From positions 5,001 to 69,000 of the forward strand of contig JBAGJB010000181.1 of assembly GCA_037577475.1 (NCBI GenBank): a DNA stretch of 64,000 bases. The letters are read 5' to 3'. Source of the DNA: Chaunax sp. Z400 (taxonomy: Eukaryota; Chordata; Actinopteri; Lophiiformes; Chaunacidae). Below, in pieces: positions 45,501 through 59,177 of the stretch. The translations under genes were made by a program, and so were the position numbers. The notes beneath the pieces were generated by a model. The model was not told the DNA's origin, made no database searches, and worked only from the letters and a program-made list of their open reading frames with translations. Every line of letters starts with the position of its first letter. Position 1 is the first letter of the stretch.

Positions 45501-47100
45501 CATAAAACCATTGAAAGAGCTTATCCCGAGTCTCTACGACCTTCCGTTCCCGAGATACAGACATTCAAAATACGCCCCTACTGGACATGTCATATCTCGG
45601 GAAAGGAAGGTCGCACAGACTCGGGACAAAGACTGGTGTTCTCAGAGACCACATAAACCCCTAGACGGACGTTGGTCCCGAGTCTCTACGACCTTCCGTT
45701 CCCGAGATACAAACATTCCAAAAATCACCAAAAATACATGTCATATCTCGGGAACCGTAAGTCGTAGGGACTCGGTTTACCTGCTGGCGTTCTTGGAGAC
45801 CCCATAAAACCATTGAAAGAGCTTATACCCGAGTCTCTACGACCTTCCGTTCAAAAGTTACCAACCCGGGTAGGGCCCCGATTGAGTTTTTATCCCCTTA
45901 ACCTAACCTAACCCTAACCCTAACCCCTAACCCACACTTGTCCGCTAGTCTCTACGACCTTCCGTTCCCGAGATACAGACATTCAAAATACGCCCCTACT
46001 GGACATGTCATATCTCGGGAAAGGAAGGTCGCACAGACTCGGGACAAAGACTGGTGTTCTCAGAGACCACATAAACCCCTAGACGGACGTTGGTCCCGAG
46101 TCTCTACGACCTTCCGTTTCCGAGATACACACATTCACTATAGGCGAACCAAACCCCATTCACTTCAATGGGAAAATAAACTTGAGTATAAGTCGGGAAC
46201 GGAAGGTCGTAGAGACTCGGGACCCTGATCCGTCGGACATAATTCGTGGTCTCTGAACACGCCAGACTTCTCCCCGAGTCTCTACGACCTTCCGTTCCCG
46301 AGATACAAACATTCCAAAAATCGCCAAAAATACATGTCATATCTCGGGAACCGTAAGTCGTAGAGACTCGGTTTACCTGCTGGCATTCTTGGAGACCCCA
46401 TAAAACCATTGAAAGAGCTTATCCCCGAGTCTCTACGACCTTCCGTTCCCGAGATACAGACATTCAAAATACGCCCCTACTGGACATGTCATATCTCGGG
46501 AAAGGAAGGTCGTACAGACTCGGGACAAAGACTGGTGTTCTCAGAGACCACATAAACCCCTAGACGAACGTTGGTCCCGAGTCTCTACGACCTTCCGTTT
46601 CCGAGATACACACATTCACTATAGGCGAACCAAACCCCATTCACTTCAATGGGAAAATAAACTTGAGTATAACTCGGGAACGGAAGGTCATAGAGACTCG
46701 GGACCCTGATGCGTCGGACATAATTCGTGGTCCCTGAACACGCCAGACTTCTCCCCGAGTCTCTACGACCTTCCGTTCCCGAGATACAGACATTCAAAAT
46801 ACGCCCCTACTGGACATGTCATATCTCGGGAAAGGAAGGTCGCACAGACTCGGGACAAAGACTGGTGTTCTCAGAGACCACATAAACCCCTAGACGGACG
46901 TTGGTCCCGAGTCTCTACGACCTTCCGTTCCCGAGATACAAACATTCCAAAAATCACCAAAAGTACATGTCATATCTCGGGAACCGTAAGTCGTAGGGAC
47001 TCGGTTTACCTGCTGGCGTTCTTGGAGACCCCATAAAACCATTGAAAGAGCTTATCCCCGAGTCTCTACGACCTTCCGTTCAAAAGTTACCAACCCGGGT
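42551..47100. repeat. Long-range array block, copy 2 of 3
   Basis: This copy matches copy 1 up to about 46.4 kb and copy 3 up to about 47.1 kb, including the GGACCCTGATGCGTCGG variant near 46706. It has a private change (GGAAACGTAAG near 43200). Confidence 0.82.
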
Positions 47101-50100
47101 AGGGCCCCAATTGAGTTTTTATCCCCTTAACCTAACCTAACCCTATCCCTAACCCTAACCCCTAACCCACACTTGTCCGCTAGTCTCTACGACCTTCCGT
47201 TCCCGAGATACAGACATTCAAAATACGCCCCTACTGGACATGTCATATCTCGGGAAAGGAAGGTCGCACAGACTCGGGACAAAGACTGGTGTTCTCAGAG
47301 ACCACATAAACCCCTAGACGGACGTTGGTCCCGAGTCTCTACGACCTTCCGTTTCCGAGATACACACATTCACTATAGGCGACCCAAACCCCATTCACTT
47401 CAATGGGAAAATAAACTTGAGTATAACTCGGGAACGGAAGGTCGTAGAGACTCGAGACCCTGATCCGTCGGACATAATTCGTGGTCCCTGAACACGCCAG
47501 ACTTCTCCCCGAGTCTCTACGACCTTCCGTTCCCGAGATACAAACATTCCAAAAATCACCAAAAATACATGTCATATCTCGGGAACCGTAAGTCGTAGAG
47601 ACTCGGTTTACCTGCTGGCGTTCTTGGAGACCCCATAAAACCAATGAAAGAGCTTATCCCCGAGTCTCTACGACCTTCCGTTCCCGAGATACAGACAATC
47701 AAAATACGCCCCTACTGGACATGTCATATCTCGGGAAAGGAAGGTCGCACAGACTCGGGACAAAGACTGGTGTTCTCAGAGACCACATAAACCCCTAGAC
47801 GGACGTTGGTCCCGAGTCTCTACGACCTTCCGTTTCCGAGATACACACATTCACTATAGGCGAACCAAACCCCATTCACTTCAATGGGAAAATAAACTTG
47901 AGTATAACTCGGGAACGGAAGGTCGTAGAGACTCTAGACCCTGATCCGTCGGACATAATTCGTGGTCCCTGAACACGCCAGACTTCTCCCCGAGTCTCTA
48001 CGACCTTCCGTTCCCGAGATACAAACATTCCAAAAATCACCAAAAATACATGTCATATCTCGGGAACCGTAAGTCGTAGAGACTCGGTTTACCTGCTGGC
48101 ATTCTTGGAGACCCCATAAAACCATTGAAAGAGCTTATCCCCGAGTCTCTACGACCTTCCGTTCCCGAGATACAGACATTCAAAATACGCCCCTACTGGA
48201 CATGTCATATCTCGGGAAAGGAAGGTCGCACAGACTCGGGACAAAGACTGGTGTTCTCAGAGACCACATAAACCCCTAGACGGACGTTGGTCCCGAGTCT
48301 CTACGACCTTCCGTTCCCGAGATACAAACATTCCAAAAATCACCAAAAATACATGTCATATCTCGGGAACCGTAAGTCGTAGGGACTCGGTTTACCTGCT
48401 GGCGTTCTTGAAGACCCCATAAAACCATTGAAAGAGCTTATCCCCGAGTCTCTACGACCTTCCGTTCAAAAGTTACCAACCCGGGTAGGGCCCCGATTGA
48501 GTTTTTATCCCCTTAACCTAACCTAACCCTAACCCTAACCCCTAACCCACACTTGTCCGCTAGTCTCTACGACCTTCCGTTCCCGAGATACAGACATTCA
48601 AAATACGCCCCTACTGGACATGTCATATCTCGGGAAAGGAAGGTCGCACAGACTCGGGACAAAGACTGGTGTTCTCAGAGACCACATAAACCCCTAGACG
48701 GACGTTGGTCCCGAGTCTCTACGACCTTCCGTTTCCGAGATACACACATTCACTATAGGCGAACCAAAGCCCATTCACTTCAATGGGAAAATAAACTTGA
48801 GCATAACTCGGGAACGGAAGGTCGTAGACACTCGGGACCCTGATCCGTCTGACATAATTCGTGGTCTCTGAACACGCCAGACTTCTCCCCGAGTCTCTAC
48901 GACCTTCCGTTCCCGAGATACAGACATTCAAAATACGCCCCTACTGGACATGTCATATCTCGGGAAAGGAAGGTCGCACAGACTCGGGACAAAGACTGGT
49001 GTTCTCAGAGACCACATAAACCCCTAGACGGACGTTGGTCCCGAGTCTCTACGACCTTCCGTTCCCGAGATACAAACATTCCAAAAATCACCAAAAGTAC
49101 ATGTCATATCTCGGGAACCGTAAGTCGTAGGGACTCGGTTTACCTGCTGGCGTTCTTGGAGACCCCATAAAACCATTGAAAGAGCTTATCCCCGAGTCTC
49201 TACGACCTTCCGTTCAAAAGTTACCAACCCGGGTAGGGCCCCAATTGAGTTTTTATCCCCTTAACCTAACCTAACCCTATCCCTAACCCTAACCCCTAAC
49301 CCACACTTGTCCGCTAGTCTCTACGACCTTCCGTTCCCGAGATACAGACATTCAAAATACGCCCCTACTGGACATGTCATATCTCGGGAAAGGAAGGTCG
49401 CACAGACTCGGGACAAAGACTGGTGTTCTCAGAGACCACATAAACCCCTAGACGGACGTTGGTCCCGAGTCTCTACGACCTTCCGTTTCCGAGATACACA
49501 CATTCACTATAGGCGACCCAAACCCCATTCACTTCAATGGGAAAATAAACTTGAGTATAACTCGGGAACGGAAGGTCGTAGAGACTCGAGACCCTGATCC
49601 GTCGGACATAATTCGTGGTCCCTGAACACGCCAGACTTCTCCCCGAGTCTCTACGACCTTCCGTTCCCGAGATACAAACATTCCAAAAATCACCAAAAAT
49701 ACATGTCATATCTCGGGAACCGTAAGTCGTAGAGACTCGGTTTACCTGCTGGCGTTCTTGGAGACCCCATAAAACCAATGAAAGAGCTTATCCCCGAGTC
49801 TCTACGACCTTCCGTTCCCGAGATACAGACAATCAAAATACGCCCCTACTGGACATGTCATATCTCGGGAAAGGAAGGTCGCACAGACTCGGGACAAAGA
49901 CTGGTGTTCTCAGAGACCACATAAACCCCTAGACGGACGTTGGTCCCGAGTCTCTACGACCTTCCGTTCCCGAGATACAAACATTCCAAAAATCACCAAA
50001 AATACATGTCATATCTCGGGAACCGTAAGTCGTAGGGACTCGGTTTACCTGCTGGCGTTCTTGGAGACCCCATAAAACCATTGAAAGAGCTTATACCCGA

Positions 50101-52908
50101 GTCTCTACGACCTTCCGTTCAAAAGTTACCAACCCGGGTAGGGCCCCGATTGAGTTTTTATCCCCTTAACCTAACCTAACCCTATCCCTAACCCTAACCC
50201 CTAACCCACACTTGTCCGCTAGTCTCTACGACCTTCCGTTCCCGAGATACAGACATTCAAAATACGCCCCTACTGGACATGTCATATCTCGGGAAAGGAA
50301 GGTCGCACAGACTCGGGACAAAGACTGGTGTTCTCAGAGACCACATAAACCCCTAGACGGACGTTGGTCCCGAGTCTCTACGACCTTCCGTTTCCGAGAT
50401 ACACACATTCACTATAGGCGACCCAAACCCCATTCACTTCAATGGGAAAATAAACTTGAGTATAACTCGGGAACGGAAGGTCGTAGAGACTCGAGACCCT
50501 GATCCGTCGGACATAATTCGTGGTCCCTGAACACGCCAGACTTCTCCCCGAGTCTCTACGACCTTCCGTTCCCGAGATACAAACATTCCAAAAATCACCA
50601 AAAATACATGTCATATCTCGGGAACCGTAAGTCGTAGAGACTCGGTTTACCTGCTGGCGTTCTTGGAGACCCCATAAAACCAATGAAAGAGCTTATCCCC
50701 GAGTCTCTACGACCTTCCGTTCCCGAGATACAGACAATCAAAATACGCCCCTACTGGACATGTCATATCTCGGGAAAGGAAGGTCGCACAGACTCGGGAC
50801 AAAGACTGGTGTTCTCAGAGACCACATAAACCCCTAGACGGACGTTGGTCCCGAGTCTCTACGACCTTCCGTTCCCGAGATACAAACATTCCAAAAATCA
50901 CCAAAAATACATGTCATATCTCGGGAACCGTAAGTCGTAGGGACTCGGTTTACCTGCTGGCGTTCTTGGAGACCCCATAAAACCATTGAAAGAGCTTATA
51001 CCCGAGTCTCTACGACCTTCCGTTCAAAAGTTACCAACCCGGGTAGGGCCCCGATTGAGTTTTTATCCCCTTAACCTAACCTAACCCTAACCCTAACCCC
51101 TAACCCACACTTGTCCGCTAGTCTCTACGACCTTCCGTTCCCGAGATACAGACATTCAAAATACGCCCCTACTGGACATGTCATATCTCGGGAAAGGAAG
51201 GTCGCACAGACTCGGGACAAAGACTGGTGTTCTCAGAGACCACATAAACCCCTAGACGGACGTTGGTCCCGAGTCTCTACGACCTTCCGTTTCCGAGATA
51301 CACACATTCACTATAGGCGAACCAAACCCCATTCACTTCAATGGGAAAATAAACTTGAGTATAAGTCGGGAACGGAAGGTCGTAGAGACTCGGGACCCTG
51401 ATCCGTCGGACATAATTCGTGGTCTCTGAACACGCCAGACTTCTCCCCGAGTCTCTACGACCTTCCGTTCCCGAGATACAAACATTCCAAAAATCGCCAA
51501 AAATACATGTCATATCTCGGGAACCGTAAGTCGTAGAGACTCGGTTTACCTGCTGGCATTCTTGGAGACCCCATAAAACCATTGAAAGAGCTTATCCCCG
51601 AGTCTCTACGACCTTCCGTTCCCGAGATACAGACATTCAAAATACGCCCCTACTGGACATGTCATATCTCGGGAAAGGAAGGTCGCACAGACTCGGGACA
51701 AAGACTGGTGTTCTCAGAGACCACATAAACCCCTAGACGGACGTTGGTCCCGAGTCTCTACGACCTTCCGTTCCCGAGATACAAACATTCCAAAAATCAC
51801 CAAAAATACATGTCATATCTCGGGAACCGTAAGTCGTAGGGACTCGGTTTACCTGCTGGCGTTCTTGGAGACCCCATAAAACCATTGAAAGAGCTTATCC
51901 CCGAGTCTCTACGACCTTCCGTTCAAAAGTTACCAACCCGGGTAGGGCCCCGATTGAGTTTTTATCCCCTTAACCTAACCTAACCCTAACCCTAACCCCT
52001 AACCCACACTTGTCCGCTAGTCTCTACGACCTTCCGTTCCCGAGATACAGACATTCAAAATACGCCCCTACTGGACATGTCATATCTCGGGAAAGGAAGG
52101 TCGTACAGACTCGGGACAAAGACTGGTGTTCTCAGAGACCACATAAACCCCTAGACGGACGTTGGTCCCGAGTCTCTACGACCTTCCGTTTCCGAGATAC
52201 ACACATTCACTATAGGCGAACCAAACCCCATTCACTTCAATGGGAAAATAAACTTGAGTATAACTCGGGAACGGAAGGTCATAGAGACTCGGGACCCTGA
52301 TGCGTCGGACATAATTCGTGGTCCCTGAACACGCCAGACTTCTCCCCGAGTCTCTACGACCTTCCGTTCCCGAGATACAAACATTCCAAAAATCACCAAA
52401 AATACATGTCATATCTCGGGAACCGTAAGTCGTAGAGACTCGGTTTACCTGCTGGCGTTCTTGGAGACCCCATAAAACCATTGAAAGAGCTTATCCCCGA
52501 GTCTCTACGACCTTCCGTTCCCGAGATACAGACATTCAAAATACGCCCCTACTGGACATGTCATATCTCGGGAAAGGAAGGTCGCACAGACTCGGGACAA
52601 AGACTGGTGTTCTCAGAGACCACATAAACCCCTAGACGGACGTTGGTCCCGAGTCTCTACGACCTTCCGTTCCCGAGATACAAACATTCCAAAAATCACC
52701 AAAAATACATGTCATATCTCGGGAACCGTAAGTCGTAGGGACTCGGTTTACCTGCTGGCGTTCTTGGAGACCCCATAAAACCATTGAAAGAGCTTATCCC
52801 CGAGTCTCTACGACCTTCCGTTCAAAAGTTACCAACCCGGGTAGGGCCCCGATTGAGTTTTTATCCCCTTAACCTAACCTAACCCTAACCCTAAGCCCTA
52901 ACCCACAC

Positions 52909-55900
52909 TTGTCCGCTAGTCTCTACGACCTTCCGTTCCCGAGATACAGACATTCAAAATACGCCCCTACTGGACATGTCATATCTCGGGAAAGGAAGGT
53001 CGCACAGACTCGGGACAAAGACTGGTGTTCTCAGAGACCACATAAACCCCTAGACGGACGTTGGTCCCGAGTCTCTACGACCTTCCGTTCCCGAGATACA
53101 AACATTCCAAAAATCACCAAAAATACATGTCATATCTCGGGAACCGTAAGTCGTAGGGACTCGCTTTACCTGCTGGCGTTCTTGGAGACCCCATAAAACC
53201 ATTGAAAGAGCTTATCCCCGAGTCTCTACGACCTTCCGTTCAAAAGTTACCAACCCGGGTAGGGCCCCGATTGAGTTTTTATCCCCTTAACCTAACCTAA
53301 CCCTAACCCTAACCCCTAACCCACACTTGTCCGCTAGTCTCTACGACCTTCCGTTCCCGAGATACAGACATTCAAAATACGCCCCTACTGGACATGTCAT
53401 ATCTCGGGAAAGGAAGGTCGCACAGACTCGGGACAAAGACTGGTGTTCTCAGAGACCACATAAACCCCTAGACGGACGTTGGTCCCGAGTCTCTACGACC
53501 TTCCGTTCCCGAGATACAAACATTCCAAAAATCACCAAAAATACATGTCATATCTCGGGAACCGTAAGTCGTAGGGACTCGGTTTACCTGCTGGCGTTCT
53601 TGGAGACCCCATAAAACCATTGAAAGAGCTTATCCCCGAGTCTCTACGACCTTCCGTTCAAAAGTTACCAACCCGGGTAGGGCCCCGATTGAGTTTTTAT
53701 CCCCTTAACCTAACCTAACCCTAACCCTAAGCCCTAACCCACACTTGTCCGCTAGTCTCTACGACCTTCCGTTCCCGAGATACAGACATTCAAAATACGC
53801 CCCTACTGGACATGTCATATCTCGGGAAAGGAAGGTCGCACAGACTCGGGACAAAGACTGGTGTTCTCAGAGACCACATAAACCCCTAGACGGACGTTGG
53901 TCCCGAGTCTCTACGACCTTCCGTTCCCGAGATACAAACATTCCAAAAATCACCAAAAATACATGTCATATCTCAGGAACCGTAAGTCGTAGGGACTCGG
54001 TTTACCTGCTGGCGTTCTTGGAGACCCCATAAAACCATTGAAAGAGCTTATCCCCGAGTCTCTACGACCTTCCGTTCAAAAGTTACCAACCCGGGTAGGG
54101 CCCCGATTGAGTTTTTATCCCCTTAACCTAACCTAACCCTAACCCTAACCCTAACCCCTAACCCACACTTGTCCGCTAGTCTCTACGACCTTCCGTTCCC
54201 GAGATACAGACATTCAAAATACGCCCCTACTGGACATGTCATATCTCGGGAAAGGAAGGTCGCACAGACTCGGGACAAAGACTGGTGTTCTCAGAGACCA
54301 CATAAACCCCTAGACGGACGTTGGTCCCGAGTCTCTACGACCTTCCGTTTCCGAGATACACACATTCACTATAGGCGAACCAAACCCCATTCACTTCAAT
54401 GGGAAAATAAACTTGAGTATAACTCGGGAACGGAAGGTCGTAGAGACTCGGGACCCTGATCCGTCGGACATAATTCGTGGTCTCTGAACACGCCAGACTT
54501 CTCCCCGAGTCTCTACGACCTTCCGATCCCGAGATACAGACATTCAAAATACGCCCCTACTGGACATGTCATATCTCGGGAAAGGAAGGTCGCACAGACT
54601 CGGGACAAAGACTGGTGTTCTCAGAGACCACATAAGCCCCTATAAGGACGTTGGTCCCGAGTCTCTACGACCTTCCATTTCAGAGATACACACATTCACT
54701 ATAGGCGAACCAAACCCCATTCACTTCAATGGGAAAATTAACTTGAGTATAACTCGGGAACGGAAGGTCGTAGAGACTCAGGACCCTGATCCGTCCGACA
54801 TAATTCGTGGTCTCTGAACACGCCAGACTTCTCCCCGAGTCTCTACGACCTTCCGTTCCCGAGATACAAACATTCCAAAAATCGCCAAAAATACATGTCA
54901 TATCTCGGGAACCGTAAGTCGTAGAGACTCGGTTTACCTGCTGGCATTCTTGGAGACCCCATAAAACCATTGAAAGAGCTTATCCCCGAGTCTCTACGAC
55001 CTTCCGTTCCCGAGATACAGACATTCAAAATACGCCCCTACTGGACATGTCATATCTCGGGAAAGGAAGGTCGCACAGACTCGGGACAAAGACTGGTGTT
55101 CTCAGAGACCACATAAAACCCTAGACGGACGTTGGTCCCGAGTCTCTACGACCTTCCGTTCCCGAGATACAAACATTCCAAAAATCACCAAAAATACATG
55201 TCATATCTCGGGAACCGTAAGTCGTAGGGACTCGGTTTACCTGCTGGCGTTCTTGGAGACCCCATAAAACCATTGAAAGAGCTTATCCCCGAGTCTCTAC
55301 GACCTTCCGTTCAAAAGTTACCAACCCGGGTAGGGCCCCGATTGAGTTTTTATCCCCTTAACCTAACCTAACCCTAACCCTAACCCCTAACCCACACTTG
55401 TCCGCTAGTCTCTACGACCTTCCGTTCCCGAGATACAGACATTCAAAATACGCCCCTACTGGACATGTCATATCTCGGGAAAGGAAGGTCGCACAGACTC
55501 GGGACAAAGACTGGTGTTCTCAGAGACCACATAAACCCCTAGACGGACGTTGGTCCCGAGTCTCTACGACCTTCCGTTTCCGAGATACACACATTCACTA
55601 TAGGCGAACCAAACCCCATTCACTTCAATGGGAAAATAAACTTGAGTATAACTCGGGAACGGAAGGTCGTAGAGACTCGGGACCCTGATCCGTCGGACAT
55701 AATTCGTGGTCCCTGAACACGCCAGACTTCTCCCCGAGTCTCTACGACCTTCCGTGCCCGAGATACAAACATTCCAAAAATCACCAAAAATACATGTCAT
55801 ATCTCGGGAACCGTAAGTCGTAGAGACTCGGTTTACCTGCTGGCGTTCTTGGAGACCCCATAAAACCATTGAAAGAGCTTATCCCGAGTCTCTACGACCT

Positions 55901-57460
55901 TCCGTTCCCGAGATACAGACATTCAAAATACGCCCCTACTGGACATGTCATATCTCGGGAAAGGAAGGTCGCACAGACTCGGGACAAAGACTGGTGTTCT
56001 CAGAGACCACATAAACCCCTAGACGGACGTTGGTCCCGAGTCTCTACGACCTTCCGTTCCCGAGATACAAACATTCCAAAAATCACCAAAAATACATGTC
56101 ATATCTCGGGAACCGTAAGTCGTAGGGACTCGGTTTACCTGCTGGCGTTCTTGGAGACCCCATAAAACCATTGAAAGAGCTTATACCCGAGTCTCTACGA
56201 CCTTCCGTTCAAAAGTTACCAACCCGGGTAGGGCCCCGATTGAGTTTTTATCCCCTTAACCTAACCTAACCCTAACCCTAACCCCTAACCCACACTTGTC
56301 CGCTAGTCTCTACGACCTTCCGTTCCCGAGATACAGACATTCAAAATACGCCCCTACTGGACATGTCATATCTCGGGAAAGGAAGGTCGCACAGACTCGG
56401 GACAAAGACTGGTGTTCTCAGAGACCACATAAACCCCTAGACGGACGTTGGTCCCGAGTCTCTACGACCTTCCGTTTCCGAGATACACACATTCACTATA
56501 GGCGAACCAAACCCCATTCACTTCAATGGGAAAATAAACTTGAGTATAAGTCGGGAACGGAAGGTCGTAGAGACTCGGGACCCTGATCCGTCGGACATAA
56601 TTCGTGGTCTCTGAACACGCCAGACTTCTCCCCGAGTCTCTACGACCTTCCGTTCCCGAGATACAAACATTCCAAAAATCGCCAAAAATACATGTCATAT
56701 CTCGGGAACCGTAAGTCGTAGAGACTCGGTTTACCTGCTGGCATTCTTGGAGACCCCATAAAACCATTGAAAGAGCTTATCCCCGAGTCTCTACGACCTT
56801 CCGTTCCCGAGATACAGACATTCAAAATACGCCCCTACTGGACATGTCATATCTCGGGAAAGGAAGGTCGTACAGACTCGGGACAAAGACTGGTGTTCTC
56901 AGAGACCACATAAACCCCTAGACGAACGTTGGTCCCGAGTCTCTACGACCTTCCGTTTCCGAGATACACACATTCACTATAGGCGAACCAAACCCCATTC
57001 ACTTCAATGGGAAAATAAACTTGAGTATAACTCGGGAACGGAAGGTCATAGAGACTCGGGACCCTGATGCGTCGGACATAATTCGTGGTCCCTGAACACG
57101 CCAGACTTCTCCCCGAGTCTCTACGACCTTCCGTTCCCGAGATACAGACATTCAAAATACGCCCCTACTGGACATGTCATATCTCGGGAAAGGAAGGTCG
57201 CACAGACTCGGGACAAAGACTGGTGTTCTCAGAGACCACATAAACCCCTAGACGGACGTTGGTCCCGAGTCTCTACGACCTTCCGTTCCCGAGATACAAA
57301 CATTCCAAAAATCACCAAAAATACATGTCATATCTCGGGAACCGTAAGTCGTAGGGACTCGGTTTACCTGCTGGCGTTCTTGGAGACCCCATAAAACCAT
57401 TGAAAGAGCTTATCCCCGAGTCTCTACGACCTTCCGTTCAAAAGTTACCAACCCGGGTAG
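52909..57460. repeat. Long-range array block, copy 3 of 3
   Basis: Offset 10358 from copy 2. It shares TCGCTTTACC (near 53162) and the AAAATTAACTTGAG plus CTCAGGACC changes with copy 1, but the CCATTTCAG and ATAAGCCCC changes with copy 2. Confidence 0.82.
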
Positions 57461-59177
57461 GGCCCCGATTGAGTTTTTATCCCCTTAACCTAACCTAACC
57501 CTAACCCTAACCCCTAACCCACACTTGTCCGCTAGTCTCTACGACCTTCCGTTCCCGAGATACAGACATTCAAAATACGCCCCTACTGGACATGTCATAT
57601 CTCGGGAAAGGAAGGTCGCACAGACTCGGGACAAAGACTGGTGTTCTCAGAGACCACATAAACCCCTAGACGGACGTTGGTCCCGAGTCTCTACGACCTT
57701 CCGTTTCCGAGATACACACATTCACTATAGGCGAACCAAAGCCCATTCACTTCAATGGGAAAATAAACTTGAGCATAACTCGGGAACGGAAGGTCGTAGA
57801 CACTCGGGACCCTGATCCGTCTGACATAATTCGTGGTCTCTGAACACGCCAGACTTCTCCCCGAGTCTCTACGACCTTCCGTTCCCGAGATACAGACATT
57901 CAAAATACGCCCCTACTGGACATGTCATATCTCGGGAAAGGAAGGTCGCACAGACTCGGGACAAAGACTGGTGTTCTCAGAGACCACATAAACCCCTAGA
58001 CGGACGTTGGTCCCGAGTCTCTACGACCTTCCGTTTCCGAGATACACACATTCACTATAGGCGAACCAAACCCCATTCACTTCAATGGGAAAATAAACTT
58101 GAGTATAAGTCGGGAACGGAAGGTCGTAGAGACTCGGGACCCTGATCCGTCGGACATAATTCGTGGTCTCTGAACACGCCAGACTTCTCCCCGAGTCTCT
58201 ACGACCTTCCGTTCCCGAGATACAAACATTCCAAAAATCGCCAAAAATACATGTCATATCTCGGGAACCGTAAGTCGTAGAGACTCGGTTTACCTGCTGG
58301 CATTCTTGGAGACCCCATAAAACCATTGAAAGAGCTTATCCCCGAGTCTCTACGACCTTCCGTTCCCGAGATACAGACATTCAAAATACGCCCCTACTGG
58401 ACATGTCATATCTCGGGAAAGGAAGGTCGCACAGACTCGGGACAAAGACTGGTGTTCTCAGAGACCACATAAACCCCTAGACGGACGTTGGTCCCGAGTC
58501 TCTACGACCTTCCGTTCCCGAGATACAAACATTCCAAAAATCACCAAAAATACATGTCATATCTCGGGAACCGTAAGTCGTAGGGACTCGGTTTACCTGC
58601 TGGCGTTCTTGGAGACCCCATAAAACCATTGAAAGAGCTTATCCCCGAGTCTCTACGACCTTCCGTTCAAAAGTTACCAACCCGGGTAGGGCCCCGATTG
58701 AGTTTTTATCCCCTTAACCTAACCTAACCCTAACCCTAACCCCTAACCCACACTTGTCCGCTAGTCTCTACGACCTTCCGTTCCCGAGATACAGACATTC
58801 AAAATACGCCCCTACTGGACATGTCATATCTCGGGAAAGGAAGGTCGCACAGACTCGGGACAAAGACTGGTGTTCTCAAAGACCACATAAACCCCTAGAC
58901 GGACGTTGGTCCCGAGTCTCTACGACCTTCCGTTCCCGAGATACAAACATTCCAAAAATCACCAAAAGTACATGTCATATCTCGGGAACCGTAAGTCGTA
59001 GGGACTCGGTTTACCTGCTGGCGTTCTTGGAGACCCCATAAAACCATTGAAAGAGCTTATCCCCGAGTCTCTACGACCTTCCGTTCAAAAGTTACCAACC
59101 CGGGTAGGGCCCCGATTGAGTTTTTATCCCCTTAACCTAACCTAACCCTAACCCTAACCCTAACCCCTAACCCACAC

